A stretch of 64,000 nucleotides of DNA. Origin: Enterococcus wangshanyuanii (GTDB lineage: Bacteria > Bacillota > Bacilli > Lactobacillales > Enterococcaceae). The stretch covers positions 2,976,001-3,040,000 of the forward strand of contig NZ_CP021874.1 of NCBI RefSeq assembly GCF_002197645.1, in the 5' to 3' direction. Position 1 is the stretch's first letter; each line of letters begins with the position of its first letter. The translations under genes and the position numbers were made by a program. Positions 8,635-17,032 of this stretch are shown here, one piece after another. The notes beneath the pieces were generated by a model that saw only the letters and a list, made by a program, of their open reading frames with translations, made no database searches and was not told where the DNA came from.

Positions 8635-8825
8635 GAATCACAACAAAACTAGTTGAGTTGATGATGAACAGTACAAGACTTTCGTAAGAAAGTGTTGATC
8701 ATTTACGTTATCCAGCTGCACAGGCTAGCCTTTCGGGAAAAAGATAAAAATAGAGTGAGGCAGAAAGCGCCTCAATCGATTTTTCCTATTTTCCTGTCAA
8801 GGCTGAGCGAGCCTGTTCCGCTTTT
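8630..8825 (+). repeat. Structured intergenic repeat, copy 3
   Basis: This third full copy of the 195-bp element runs from GCTGAGAATCACA to TTCCGCTTTT. The small hairpin is ACTTTC-GTAA-GAAAGT. The long hairpin has outer pairs CAGGCT/AGCCTG and an apical stem TGAGGC/GCCTCA (8756-8761 with 8769-8774) that differs in sequence from copies 1 and 2 but is again fully paired. It fills almost all of the chbG to EIICB gap. Confidence 0.8.
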
Positions 8826-8844
8826 AATTTAAGGAGGAGTTATC

Positions 8845-10269
8845 ATGTCGAGTTTTAAAGCGAATATTCAAAAGTTGGGAAGAGCGATGTTACTTCCTGT
8901 TGCTGCAATGCCGTTGGCGGGTTTGATCATGCGTTTATCTGCGGATGATATGCTGAATATTCCGGTGATCGGTGCTGCCGGGAATGCTGTTTTTGGGAAT
9001 TTAGACATTTTGTTTGCTATTGGTGTGACCATTGGGTTTGCGAAGACGAAGGATAAAGGGATTCCAGCTTTGACTGGATTTCTAGCAATTGCAACGTTGA
9101 AAAAAGGATTGGAGATCATGAATCCGGCTGTAAGCATGGGGATTTTTGGCGGGATCATTTCTGGGCTGGTTGCTGCTTGGACTTATAATCGTTTCAAAAA
9201 TCAAAAGTTACCAATGGTGTTTTCTTACTTTGCCGGTGAAAAGTTTCCATTAACGATGGTCATGATTTTACAAACGATCACTGCAGTAGTTTTCGGTTTT
9301 ATCTGGCCGATCATCCAAACGGGAATCGATAGTTTCGCAAAGTTATTAGTAGATATGGGCGCATTTGGAGTCGGTATTTTTATGTTCCTGAATCGATTGC
9401 TGATTCCATTTGGGCTACATCATGTTTTGAATACTTATGTTTACTACGATCTAGGAAGCTATACTTCACCAAGCGGGGAAGTTTTCCGCGGGGAAATGAC
9501 TCGTTTTATCAATGGGGATCCGCAAGCGGGCTTGTTCTTATCTGGATTTTTCGTGGTCATGATGTTTGGTATACCAGCAATTTGTTTAGCAATTTATCGT
9601 GCTGCGTTCAAAGAAAATAAAGAAATGGTCAAAGGGATCATGGGTAGTGGTGCTGCAACATCATTTATCGCAAATATCACAGAACCGGTTGAGTTCAGCT
9701 TCATGTTCATTTCGCCAATGCTTTATGTCGTTCATGCATTCTTTGCTGGATTAGCAGGTTTTGTCTGTTACTTATTCAATATTCGAATTGGGTTTACTTT
9801 CGGTGCATGTATTGTCGATTATCTAATCAATTTTAGGATCGCTACAAATGCGATTTTGATTCTGCCAATTGGACTCGTTTTCTTCGCACTATATTATTTT
9901 ACGTTCTATTACTTGATCAAAAAACGCAATATTCCAACCTTGGGTAGAGAAGTTGCGACGGAGTTTGGAACAGAAACAATAGAAGAAGAGGAAAAAGAAC
10001 TGACGTTAGCAAGTAAAAACTATGAATATATGGCGAAAAAACTATTGGATGCTTTTGGCGGCGCAGGAAATATTGCGGATGCTTATAGCTGCAATACACG
10101 TTTGAGAGTAGAGGTTTTAGATAGTTCTGTAGTGAACGAGCAACGCATCAAACAGCTTGGTGTTAGTGGGATCATCAAACCGACGGAGAAAAATTATCAG
10201 GTGATCGTCGGATTGGAAGTAACGTACATCATGGCTGAATTTGATAAATTAATAGAAAATCAAGGATAG
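8845..10269 (+). CDS. PTS EIICB component, glucose/GlcNAc family
   Basis: This sugar permease has 474 residues. The EIIC membrane domain covers about 1-370, with motifs typical of GlcNAc-type transporters (FLNRLLIPFGLHHVLN, ITEPVEFSFMF). The C-terminal EIIB domain is about 395-474, and its phosphocysteine is in AYSCNTRLRVEV. There is no fused EIIA; a separate EIIA gene lies two genes downstream. The context (ChbG, GH4) suggests an N-acetylated disaccharide substrate, but specificity cannot be read from the sequence. Confidence 0.88.
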   Translation: MSSFKANIQKLGRAMLLPVAAMPLAGLIMRLSADDMLNIPVIGAAGNAVFGNLDILFAIGVTIGFAKTKDKGIPALTGFLAIATLKKGLEIMNPAVSMGIFGGIISGLVAAWTYNRFKNQKLPMVFSYFAGEKFPLTMVMILQTITAVVFGFIWPIIQTGIDSFAKLLVDMGAFGVGIFMFLNRLLIPFGLHHVLNTYVYYDLGSYTSPSGEVFRGEMTRFINGDPQAGLFLSGFFVVMMFGIPAICLAIYRAAFKENKEMVKGIMGSGAATSFIANITEPVEFSFMFISPMLYVVHAFFAGLAGFVCYLFNIRIGFTFGACIVDYLINFRIATNAILILPIGLVFFALYYFTFYYLIKKRNIPTLGREVATEFGTETIEEEEKELTLASKNYEYMAKKLLDAFGGAGNIADAYSCNTRLRVEVLDSSVVNEQRIKQLGVSGIIKPTEKNYQVIVGLEVTYIMAEFDKLIENQG

Positions 10270-10278
10270 GTGAAGACA

Positions 10279-11607
10279 ATGACAAAAAAACAAATCATTA
10301 CAATAGCAGGCGGCGGCAGCACATATACACCAGGAATTATTCAGGCCGTTTTGAATAATGCCGATCGTTTACCGATTGCCGAAATTCGTTTATATGATAT
10401 CGATAAAAAAAGAAATGATGACATGTATTTGATCATTGATTTCATGCTGAAAAAAGATGGCTACGATCAAGTAAAACTATCATCAACAGAAGACCCAAAA
10501 ACAGCATTTACGGGCTGTGACTTTATTTTCTCTCAAATTCGTGTCGGCGGAATGAAAATGCGGGAGCAAGATGAAAAAATCGCTTTGAAGTATGACTTAG
10601 TTGGTCAAGAAACTTGTGGCTTAGGCGGTTTTGCTTATGGGATGCGTTCAATGAGCGGGTTACTTGAAATCGTTGGATACGTTCAGGAATTTGCTCCAGA
10701 TGCTTGGATTTTGAATTATACGAATCCTGAATCAATCGTTTCAGAAGCCGTTCGTCGTACTTATCCAACCGCAAAAATGATCAATGCATGCGATATGACG
10801 ATTTCAATTGAAGAAACGATCGCTGTCAACTATGGTTACGATCGGAAAAATTGGATCCCTAGCTACTATGGTTTAAATCACTTCGGTTGGTACACATCGA
10901 TTTATGATAAATCTTTAGGCCGTGATGTGATGCCGGAAATCATCGAGAAACTGACAACACAGGAAATGGCAGTAGCTGATTTCAATGAAGGGGATAAGAC
11001 TTGGCAAGAAGCATTCAGTATGATGTCTGTGATCACTAGAAATTTCCCTACGCATATTCCAAACAACTATTTAGAATATTATTTATATCCAGATATGGTC
11101 GTTGAGCATGCGGATAAGAATTATACACGAGCTAATATGGTCATGGATGGACGAGAAAAAAATACACGTGAAATGGCGCAAAAAATTCGTGATGGTTTGA
11201 CAGAGGATGTCTTGAACTTCAACTTTGGCGAGCATGGTCAATATATCGTTGATATGGCAACCTCATTGCTGAATGACGAACGTCGTCGCTTCATGCTGAT
11301 CGTACCAAATCAAGGAGCGATCCCTAATTTAAGAGCGGATGCGGTAGTAGAGGTACCAGCTTATGTGGGCGCTACGGGCGTTGAACCGATTTCTTTAAGA
11401 CAACCGATTAATGATTTCCATAAAGGCTTGATGGAAGCGCAAGTCGCAGCGGAAAAATTATTAGTGGATGCTTACTTTGAAGGCTCTTATCAAAAAGCGC
11501 TGCAAGCTTTCACTTTAAATCAAACAGTACCGAATGCCCGAGTAGCGAAGTTAGTACTAGATGAAATGATCGAGGCAAATAAAGAGTACTGGCCGACATT
11601 GGCATAA
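10279..11607 (+). CDS. GH4 6-phospho-alpha-glucosidase-like enzyme
   Basis: This is an NAD- and metal-dependent glycosidase of family GH4, 442 residues from ATG 10279; a GTG at 10270 is possible but lies inside the upstream gene's ribosome-binding stretch. The nucleotide-binding loop IAGGGSTYTPG, QETCGLGGFAYGMRS, NYTNPES and YYGLNHFGWYTS resemble GlvA/MalH phospho-alpha-glucosidases closely. The cofactor-site motif reads ACDMT where alpha-type enzymes usually have CDMP and beta-type CNVP. It should hydrolyse a PTS-phosphorylated disaccharide. Pairing with ChbG is unusual for an alpha-type enzyme. Confidence 0.85.
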   Translation: MTKKQIITIAGGGSTYTPGIIQAVLNNADRLPIAEIRLYDIDKKRNDDMYLIIDFMLKKDGYDQVKLSSTEDPKTAFTGCDFIFSQIRVGGMKMREQDEKIALKYDLVGQETCGLGGFAYGMRSMSGLLEIVGYVQEFAPDAWILNYTNPESIVSEAVRRTYPTAKMINACDMTISIEETIAVNYGYDRKNWIPSYYGLNHFGWYTSIYDKSLGRDVMPEIIEKLTTQEMAVADFNEGDKTWQEAFSMMSVITRNFPTHIPNNYLEYYLYPDMVVEHADKNYTRANMVMDGREKNTREMAQKIRDGLTEDVLNFNFGEHGQYIVDMATSLLNDERRRFMLIVPNQGAIPNLRADAVVEVPAYVGATGVEPISLRQPINDFHKGLMEAQVAAEKLLVDAYFEGSYQKALQAFTLNQTVPNARVAKLVLDEMIEANKEYWPTLA

Positions 11608-11621
11608 AGGCTAGGTGAAAA

Positions 11622-12080
11622 ATGAGACTTTTTAAAAAGAAACGGGTTCTAAAAGCTGTAGCAAACGGGCAATTAATTCCTTTAGAAGAAGTGAACGATG
11701 CTGTTTTTTCACAGAAAATGATGGGTATTGGCTTTGCGATCATCAATCATTCAGGTCAAGTGTATTCGCCAGTTTCGGGAAAGATTTTAAGTATTTTTCC
11801 AACACTTCATGCAATTACACTGGAAAGTGAAGCTGGAGATACATTGCTGATCCATATGGGATTGGAAACGGTCGATTTAAAAGGAGCTCCTTTTTCGCTA
11901 CTTGCAGCAGAAGGCGAGACAGTTGAATGCGGACAAAAGCTGGCGGAAATGAATCTAGCAATGCTGAAGGATGAAAGGAAAGATTCCGTTGTGATTGTCG
12001 TCTTACCCGAAGCGGCTAAAGGTGATATGATCAAGGACCGAAAACAAGTTTCTATTGAAGATGATGTATTCAAACTTTGA
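11622..12080 (+). CDS. PTS EIIA component, glucose family
   Basis: This is a 152-residue EIIA-Glc-like protein. The phosphorylated histidine lies in LLIHMGLETVDLKG and the partner histidine in LHAITL. It presumably supplies phosphate to the EIIB domain encoded two genes upstream, and it closes the LicT operon. It starts 14 bp after the GH4 stop. Confidence 0.9.
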   Translation: MRLFKKKRVLKAVANGQLIPLEEVNDAVFSQKMMGIGFAIINHSGQVYSPVSGKILSIFPTLHAITLESEAGDTLLIHMGLETVDLKGAPFSLLAAEGETVECGQKLAEMNLAMLKDERKDSVVIVVLPEAAKGDMIKDRKQVSIEDDVFKL

Positions 12081-12096
12081 TCGAGTGAATTGAAGT

Positions 12097-12311
12097 AGAG
12101 GACTGGAACATAATTCTACAAGTTACGATCTATCCCTTTAAAAAGGATAAACGGTGGAAGCAGAAGTAACTCCTTCAGAAATAAGCTGAAATTGCTGTAA
12201 AACACAACGAAGAATGCGTTGATGCTTTCTCGTCAAAGACTCGTCGCAGATAAACAGTGTTGCACAGTACCTACTTGGTTCTCGGAGTTGAACACTTCTG
12301 TCCCAACCTCT
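12097..12311. repeat. Second-family intergenic repeat, long copy
   Basis: This is a 215-bp element with imperfect inverted ends (AGAGGACTGGAACATAA and, on the other strand, AGAGGTTGGGACAGAAG). Its right half (12246-12306) resembles 25233-25297 base for base over about 60 positions with scattered changes. The GGGACAGAAG end is of a kind often seen in lactic acid bacterial intergenic repeats. No coding sequence is visible. Confidence 0.6.
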
Positions 12312-12335
12312 CTTTGTAATTAAAAGGAGAACTAT

Positions 12336-13193
12336 ATGTATTTATTTTATTTTTTGCCCGCACTTGGCTGGGGCTTTATGCCGGTGATTGCTTCTTTAAC
12401 GAAAGCTAAACCAATCAATCAATTGATAGGAACCACGATGATGGCTTTAGTAAGCGGGTTATTTGTTTTATTCTTTATGCAACCGGAGTTGACAATACCG
12501 CTATTTATTGTCACTTTTTTATCCGGCTGTTTATGGGCAGTCGGCCAATATTTACAATTTCACTCCTTTCAAATGATGCCTGTGTCTGAAGCGATGCCGA
12601 TTTCAAATGGAACACAATTGATAGGAACAACCTTAGTTGCGGTGGTCTTTTTTCAAGAATGGCAGGGAGTGACGGCGTTTATTATCGGCGGTTTAGGGAT
12701 TGGTTTGATTATCTTAGGGATTATCTGCACCTCTTTTACTAAAGGGCAGAAGCAACAGAAATCACTAGGCGATTTTAAAAAAGGGGTATACTTTTTACTT
12801 CTTTCATCAAGTGCCTTAGTATTATATGTTACGTTGCCACAATTTTTTTCGATTTCAGGAACAGCGGTCATTTTTCCGCAAGCGGTGGGAATGTTTACAA
12901 CCTCACTAGTATTTGGGTGGCTGGAAAAAACAAAGATTGAACCTGTAGCAATCATGAGAAATTGGGCAACAGGAATTGCTTGGAGTATTGCAAATGTCAG
13001 CTTGTTTTTAGTCATTCCGCTGATTGGTGTTGCGAAAAGCTTTACTTTCTCTCAGCTAGCGGTACTTGTCTCAATCTTCGGCGGACTTTACTTTTTAAAG
13101 GTAGAAAAGACCAAGAAAGAACTAGGGCAAATCATTTGTGGAGCGCTTTTGATTGCTGTAGGAATCATGCTTGTTGGATCGATCAAGCAATAA
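12336..13193 (+). CDS. GRP-family glucose/ribose uptake protein
   Basis: This membrane protein has 285 residues and about ten hydrophobic helices. It belongs to the GlcU/RbsU sugar uptake family (conserved PALGWGFMPVI at the N-terminus and the MPVSEAMPISNGTQL loop at about 82-96). It works as a proton-coupled sugar importer in characterised members. The ribosome binding site is AAAAGGAGAA before ATG 12336. The sugar is not predictable. Confidence 0.85.
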   Translation: MYLFYFLPALGWGFMPVIASLTKAKPINQLIGTTMMALVSGLFVLFFMQPELTIPLFIVTFLSGCLWAVGQYLQFHSFQMMPVSEAMPISNGTQLIGTTLVAVVFFQEWQGVTAFIIGGLGIGLIILGIICTSFTKGQKQQKSLGDFKKGVYFLLLSSSALVLYVTLPQFFSISGTAVIFPQAVGMFTTSLVFGWLEKTKIEPVAIMRNWATGIAWSIANVSLFLVIPLIGVAKSFTFSQLAVLVSIFGGLYFLKVEKTKKELGQIICGALLIAVGIMLVGSIKQ

Positions 13194-13201
13194 TCATTGA
13201 A

Positions 13202-13240
13202 AGAGATTAGGACAGTAGTTCTAATCTCTTCTTTTTTTTA
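13202..13240 (+). terminator. Terminator after the GRP transporter
   Basis: A perfect 10-bp stem AAGAGATTAG/CTAATCTCTT (13202-13211 with 13222-13231) is followed by CTTTTTTTT. Confidence 0.88.
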
Positions 13241-13253
13241 CAAAAAATAAAGC

Positions 13254-13320
13254 AGGTACCTACATATTTTTATTGACATTTAAAACAGGTACCTTTATAA
13301 TTTGTTTTTGTAAGGTACCT
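13254..13320 (+). promoter_or_regulatory. Promoter of ABC exporter operon with AGGTACCT palindromes
   Basis: A consensus promoter, TTGACA (13273-13278), 17 bp, TATAAT (13296-13301), carries the palindrome AGGTACCT in its spacer (13287-13294). A second AGGTACCT is at 13313-13320 and a similar sequence is at about 13255-13262. The flanks extend the last two into 17-bp inverted arms (TTTAAAACAGGTACCTT against its complement). This looks like a repressor operator, but no regulator gene is adjacent. Confidence 0.8.
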
Positions 13321-13372
13321 GTTTTAAATTCAACTAATCGATTAAAAGAAATAAAACATAGGAGATGATGAG

Positions 13373-13456
13373 ATGTTAGCTTGTTTATTTTTATTTTATG
13401 ATTTTTGTAAGAAGCATCAATTAACAGTAAGACGAAAAATGACTGTCTATGCATAA
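13373..13456 (+). CDS. 27-residue leader peptide before the ABC exporter
   Basis: This short open frame starts with ATG 8 nt after AGGAG (13360-13364) and ends at TAA 13454-13456, 31 bp before the first exporter gene. The peptide is hydrophobic at the start (LACLFLF) and basic at the end, with a VRRKM segment. It does not resemble a protein I know. Its position matches leader peptides such as BmrB, which controls the related BmrCD exporter by translation-coupled attenuation, but I see no clear attenuator stem here. Confidence 0.6.
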   Translation: MLACLFLFYDFCKKHQLTVRRKMTVYA

Positions 13457-13487
13457 ACACTGGAAAATAGAGAAAAGAGGGAAATGA

Positions 13488-15206
13488 ATGAAAAAAATAA
13501 TCAAACGGCTTCCGCTAATGGCAACGGCAATGGCGATTTTATTTTTATTAGTGCAAACATTTAGTGATTTATATTTACCTACATTAACAGCCGAGTTGAT
13601 CAATCAAGGAGTTGTTCCAAACGATCAAGCGGTGATTTGGCAAAAAGGACTGTCAATGCTGGGATTTGCGGTTATTAGTTTTGGCGGAGCGCTGATCAAT
13701 ATTTATATTTCAGCCAAAATTTCCTACCGTTTAGGAGGCGAGCTGCGTGAAGCCTTATTCAAAAAGATCACCTCATTTTCCCAAAAAGAAGTGGATCGTT
13801 TTGGTTCTTCTTCATTGATCACTCGAAATACCAATGATGTGACACAAGTTCAAAATTTGGTTGAGATGGGCTTGAAGTTTTTGATTTTAGCTCCATTTTA
13901 TTTAGTTGGAGGAATTTATTTTGCGTATCGTTTAAGTCCGTCATTAACACTGATCTTTGTTTCTGTTACCCCAATCATACTACTTGTGTGTTGGCTGATT
14001 TTTCATTACACCAATCCTTTATTTGATAAAATGCAGCGAAAGATCGATCGATTGAACTTGATATTTAAAGAAGGATTAACGGGAATCAAAGTTATCCATG
14101 CGTTTAATAAAGAAGAGGTGGAATATCAACGCTATCAAAAAGAAAATGAATCGTATACCAAATTAGCGATTCGCTCAAACACAATATTTAGCTTCTTGAT
14201 GCCTTTTATGACCTTGATGATGAGCCTGGCAACAATCGCAATCACATGGTTAGGCGCAGGTTTCATTGATACAGGACAGATGGAAATTGGGACGATGATG
14301 GGTGTTGTTTCATATGCAGCGCAAATTTTAATGGGGGTAGCTATTTTAACAATGGTGATTTCTTCTATTCCACGTGGACAAATTTCTGCTAAACGAATCA
14401 ATGAAGTCCTAGATACAAAAAATGTGATTCAAGATGGTACAACTGAATTAGCGGAAAATCCCTCTATGATCGATCGAATTACTTTGGATCAAGTATCCTT
14501 CAGTTATGATGGCGCAGAGCAAGAAGCTTTAGCAAAGATCAACCTTTCTGTTAAATCTGGAGAAACTCTCGCAATTATCGGCAGTACAGGTTCAGGTAAA
14601 ACAACTTTGGTCAATTTGCTTGATCGATTGTACGACCCGAGTCAAGGGACGATTCGTTTTAATGAGCAAATACTTACACAGCTTTCTCAGGAAGACTGGC
14701 ATGAACAAGTTAGCTTAGTTCCGCAAGTGAATCAGCTATTTTTTGGAACGATTCGTGAAAATTTACTCGTAGGCAATCAAGCGGCAACAGACGCTGAACT
14801 ATGGAAAGCTTTAGACTTGGCACAGGCGTCAGAATTCGTGCAAATACAAGGGGGTCTGGATGGAGCAGTAGAAAAAAATGGCGGCAACTTTTCTGGTGGT
14901 CAAAAGCAACGACTTTGTTTAGCCAGAGCGTTTATAAAACAAGCAGCACTCTATATTTTTGATGATTCCTTTTCCGCATTGGATTTTAAGACAGATGCAA
15001 TGATTCAAAAAAATATGAAGAAAGACTTAAATCACGCAATCAAAGTGGTCGTTGCACAAAGGATCACTACAGTAAAAGAAGCGACGAAAATTCTCGTGCT
15101 CAATGAAGGTCGGGCAGTAGGTTTGGGCACGCATGAAGAGCTGGCGAAAACAAATCCAGTCTATCAGGAAATCATTCTTTCACAGGAAGAAAAGGAGGCA
15201 GCATAA
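13488..15206 (+). CDS. Heterodimeric ABC multidrug exporter, degenerate-site subunit
   Basis: This is an ABC half-transporter of 572 residues, with six membrane helices in about 1-310 and a nucleotide-binding domain in about 335-572. Walker A is GSTGSGKTT and the signature is canonical FSGGQKQR. The residue after the Walker B aspartate is Asp (FDDSFSALD) instead of the catalytic Glu, and the switch histidine is Gln (VVAQRITT). These two changes mark the degenerate-site half of exporters such as LmrCD, BmrCD and EfrAB/EfrCD. It overlaps nothing and its partner follows without a gap. Confidence 0.9.
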   Translation: MKKIIKRLPLMATAMAILFLLVQTFSDLYLPTLTAELINQGVVPNDQAVIWQKGLSMLGFAVISFGGALINIYISAKISYRLGGELREALFKKITSFSQKEVDRFGSSSLITRNTNDVTQVQNLVEMGLKFLILAPFYLVGGIYFAYRLSPSLTLIFVSVTPIILLVCWLIFHYTNPLFDKMQRKIDRLNLIFKEGLTGIKVIHAFNKEEVEYQRYQKENESYTKLAIRSNTIFSFLMPFMTLMMSLATIAITWLGAGFIDTGQMEIGTMMGVVSYAAQILMGVAILTMVISSIPRGQISAKRINEVLDTKNVIQDGTTELAENPSMIDRITLDQVSFSYDGAEQEALAKINLSVKSGETLAIIGSTGSGKTTLVNLLDRLYDPSQGTIRFNEQILTQLSQEDWHEQVSLVPQVNQLFFGTIRENLLVGNQAATDAELWKALDLAQASEFVQIQGGLDGAVEKNGGNFSGGQKQRLCLARAFIKQAALYIFDDSFSALDFKTDAMIQKNMKKDLNHAIKVVVAQRITTVKEATKILVLNEGRAVGLGTHEELAKTNPVYQEIILSQEEKEAA

Positions 15207-17006
15207 ATGAGTAAAAGTGGACCCATCGCTAGAGGAGTCAAAGCAAAACCAAAAAATCTAACAGGGACCCTCAAACGATTATTGAGTTATATGAAAGATA
15301 GTCGCTGGTTGATCGTTATGGTTGCTATAATAGCAATCACAGGAACATTACTTCAAGTAGTGAGCCCGAAAATCCTAGGAAATGCAACGACCTTGATTTT
15401 TGCAGGTGTAAAAGAGAAAACGGGAATTGATTTTACAAAGCTGGCAATGATTTTGTTGATTGTTGCATTGATGTATATAGATAAAGCCGTGACTGACTTT
15501 CTTCAACAATGGTTGATGACGATCGTTTCCCAAAATACGACTAAAAGATTGAGAAATGAGTTGAAGGCAAAAATCAATGAGTTGCCAAATGACTATTTTG
15601 ATAAGCATTCAAATGGCAATTTGATGTCGATTGCGATCAATGATATGGATAATATTGCAACGATGCTTCAACAAAGTTTGACGCAATTACTTTCAAGCAC
15701 GATTTTAATTATTGGTGTGCTTTGGTTGATGCTGACGATCAGTTGGAAGCTAACCTTGGTGGCGGGCTTGATTTTACCATTTAGTTTTTTGATTACCAAA
15801 TTATTAACACCTAAAGCACAAGAAAATTTCAAAAAATATTTACATGTGCAAGGAAGTTTAAACGGACAAATCGAAGAGGCCTACAATGGTCATACGGTCA
15901 TCAAAAGCTTTAATTATGAAAAAAAATCAGAACAACAATTTCAGACATTCAACCAAAACATGTATGAAGCTGGCTGGAAATCAAAATTTTTCGGTGGATC
16001 AATGATGCCGGCGATGATTTTATTAAAAAATATGGTGTATGTTGTCATTTGTACAATCGGTGCGGTCGAAGTAGCAGCAGGGGCGATTTTGATTGGGAAT
16101 CTGCAGGCATTTTTACAATATTCAACACAGTTTTCACAACCAATCAGTCAGTTTTCTCAAATCTGGAGCGGCCTGTTATCGATTGTGGCATCTGCAGAAC
16201 GTGTCTTTGAAGTATTAGACGAGGAAGAAAGAAAAAGTTATGAGCAATCGTTTCCTAATCGGTTGGCTGATGAGGCCAAAGTTCGTTTTGAGCATGTTCA
16301 GTTTGGGTATGGAGAAGAATTGTTGATGAAAGATTTTTCTTTAGCTGTTCAACCAGAAGAGACAATTGCGATCGTTGGCCATACAGGTGCGGGCAAGACG
16401 ACGCTAGTTCACCTATTGCAGCGGTTTTACGAAATTTCCGGCGGCAGTATTACCATTGACGGTATCGACAGTCGAAATCTTACGCATGAACAACTACATC
16501 AAAAAATCGGAATGGTCTTACAAGATACTTGGCTTTTTTCAGGAACGATTTATGACAACATCAAATATGGCAATCCCAACGCAACGAAAGAGCAAGTCTA
16601 TGCTGCAGCTAAAGCGGCATTTGTAGATGAATTTGTCCGGAAATTGCCTGAGGGCTATGACACAGTCTTGAATGAAGAAACAAATAATATTTCTCAAGGT
16701 CAACGACAACTGATCACGATCGCACGAGCATTCTTGGCTGATCCGGAAATCTTGATTTTAGATGAAGCAACATCAAATGTCGATACCAGAACAGAAATGT
16801 TGATTCAAAAAGCGATGAAACAATTATTAGTTGGGCGTACAAGCTTTGTAGTCGCACACCGTTTGTCTACGATTTATGATGCAGATAAAATCATCGTGAT
16901 GGATCAGGGAGACGTTGTAGAAGCTGGCAATCATCAAGAACTGTTAGAAGCTGATGGCGTCTACTCTGATATTTATAATAGCCAATTCTTAAGTGCTGTG
17001 GCTTGA
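15207..17006 (+). CDS. Heterodimeric ABC multidrug exporter, consensus-site subunit
   Basis: This partner half-transporter has 599 residues. Walker A is GHTGAGKTT, Walker B is intact with the catalytic Glu (LILDEATSNVD) and the switch histidine is present (VVAHRLST). The signature deviates (ISQGQRQ in place of SGGQ), so it completes the degenerate site of the other subunit. Together the pair forms one active and one inactive ATP site. It starts directly after the first subunit's stop codon, so the two are translated together. Confidence 0.92.
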   Translation: MSKSGPIARGVKAKPKNLTGTLKRLLSYMKDSRWLIVMVAIIAITGTLLQVVSPKILGNATTLIFAGVKEKTGIDFTKLAMILLIVALMYIDKAVTDFLQQWLMTIVSQNTTKRLRNELKAKINELPNDYFDKHSNGNLMSIAINDMDNIATMLQQSLTQLLSSTILIIGVLWLMLTISWKLTLVAGLILPFSFLITKLLTPKAQENFKKYLHVQGSLNGQIEEAYNGHTVIKSFNYEKKSEQQFQTFNQNMYEAGWKSKFFGGSMMPAMILLKNMVYVVICTIGAVEVAAGAILIGNLQAFLQYSTQFSQPISQFSQIWSGLLSIVASAERVFEVLDEEERKSYEQSFPNRLADEAKVRFEHVQFGYGEELLMKDFSLAVQPEETIAIVGHTGAGKTTLVHLLQRFYEISGGSITIDGIDSRNLTHEQLHQKIGMVLQDTWLFSGTIYDNIKYGNPNATKEQVYAAAKAAFVDEFVRKLPEGYDTVLNEETNNISQGQRQLITIARAFLADPEILILDEATSNVDTRTEMLIQKAMKQLLVGRTSFVVAHRLSTIYDADKIIVMDQGDVVEAGNHQELLEADGVYSDIYNSQFLSAVA

Positions 17007-17032
17007 TCGAGGCAATAAAGGAGGAGTGGTAG

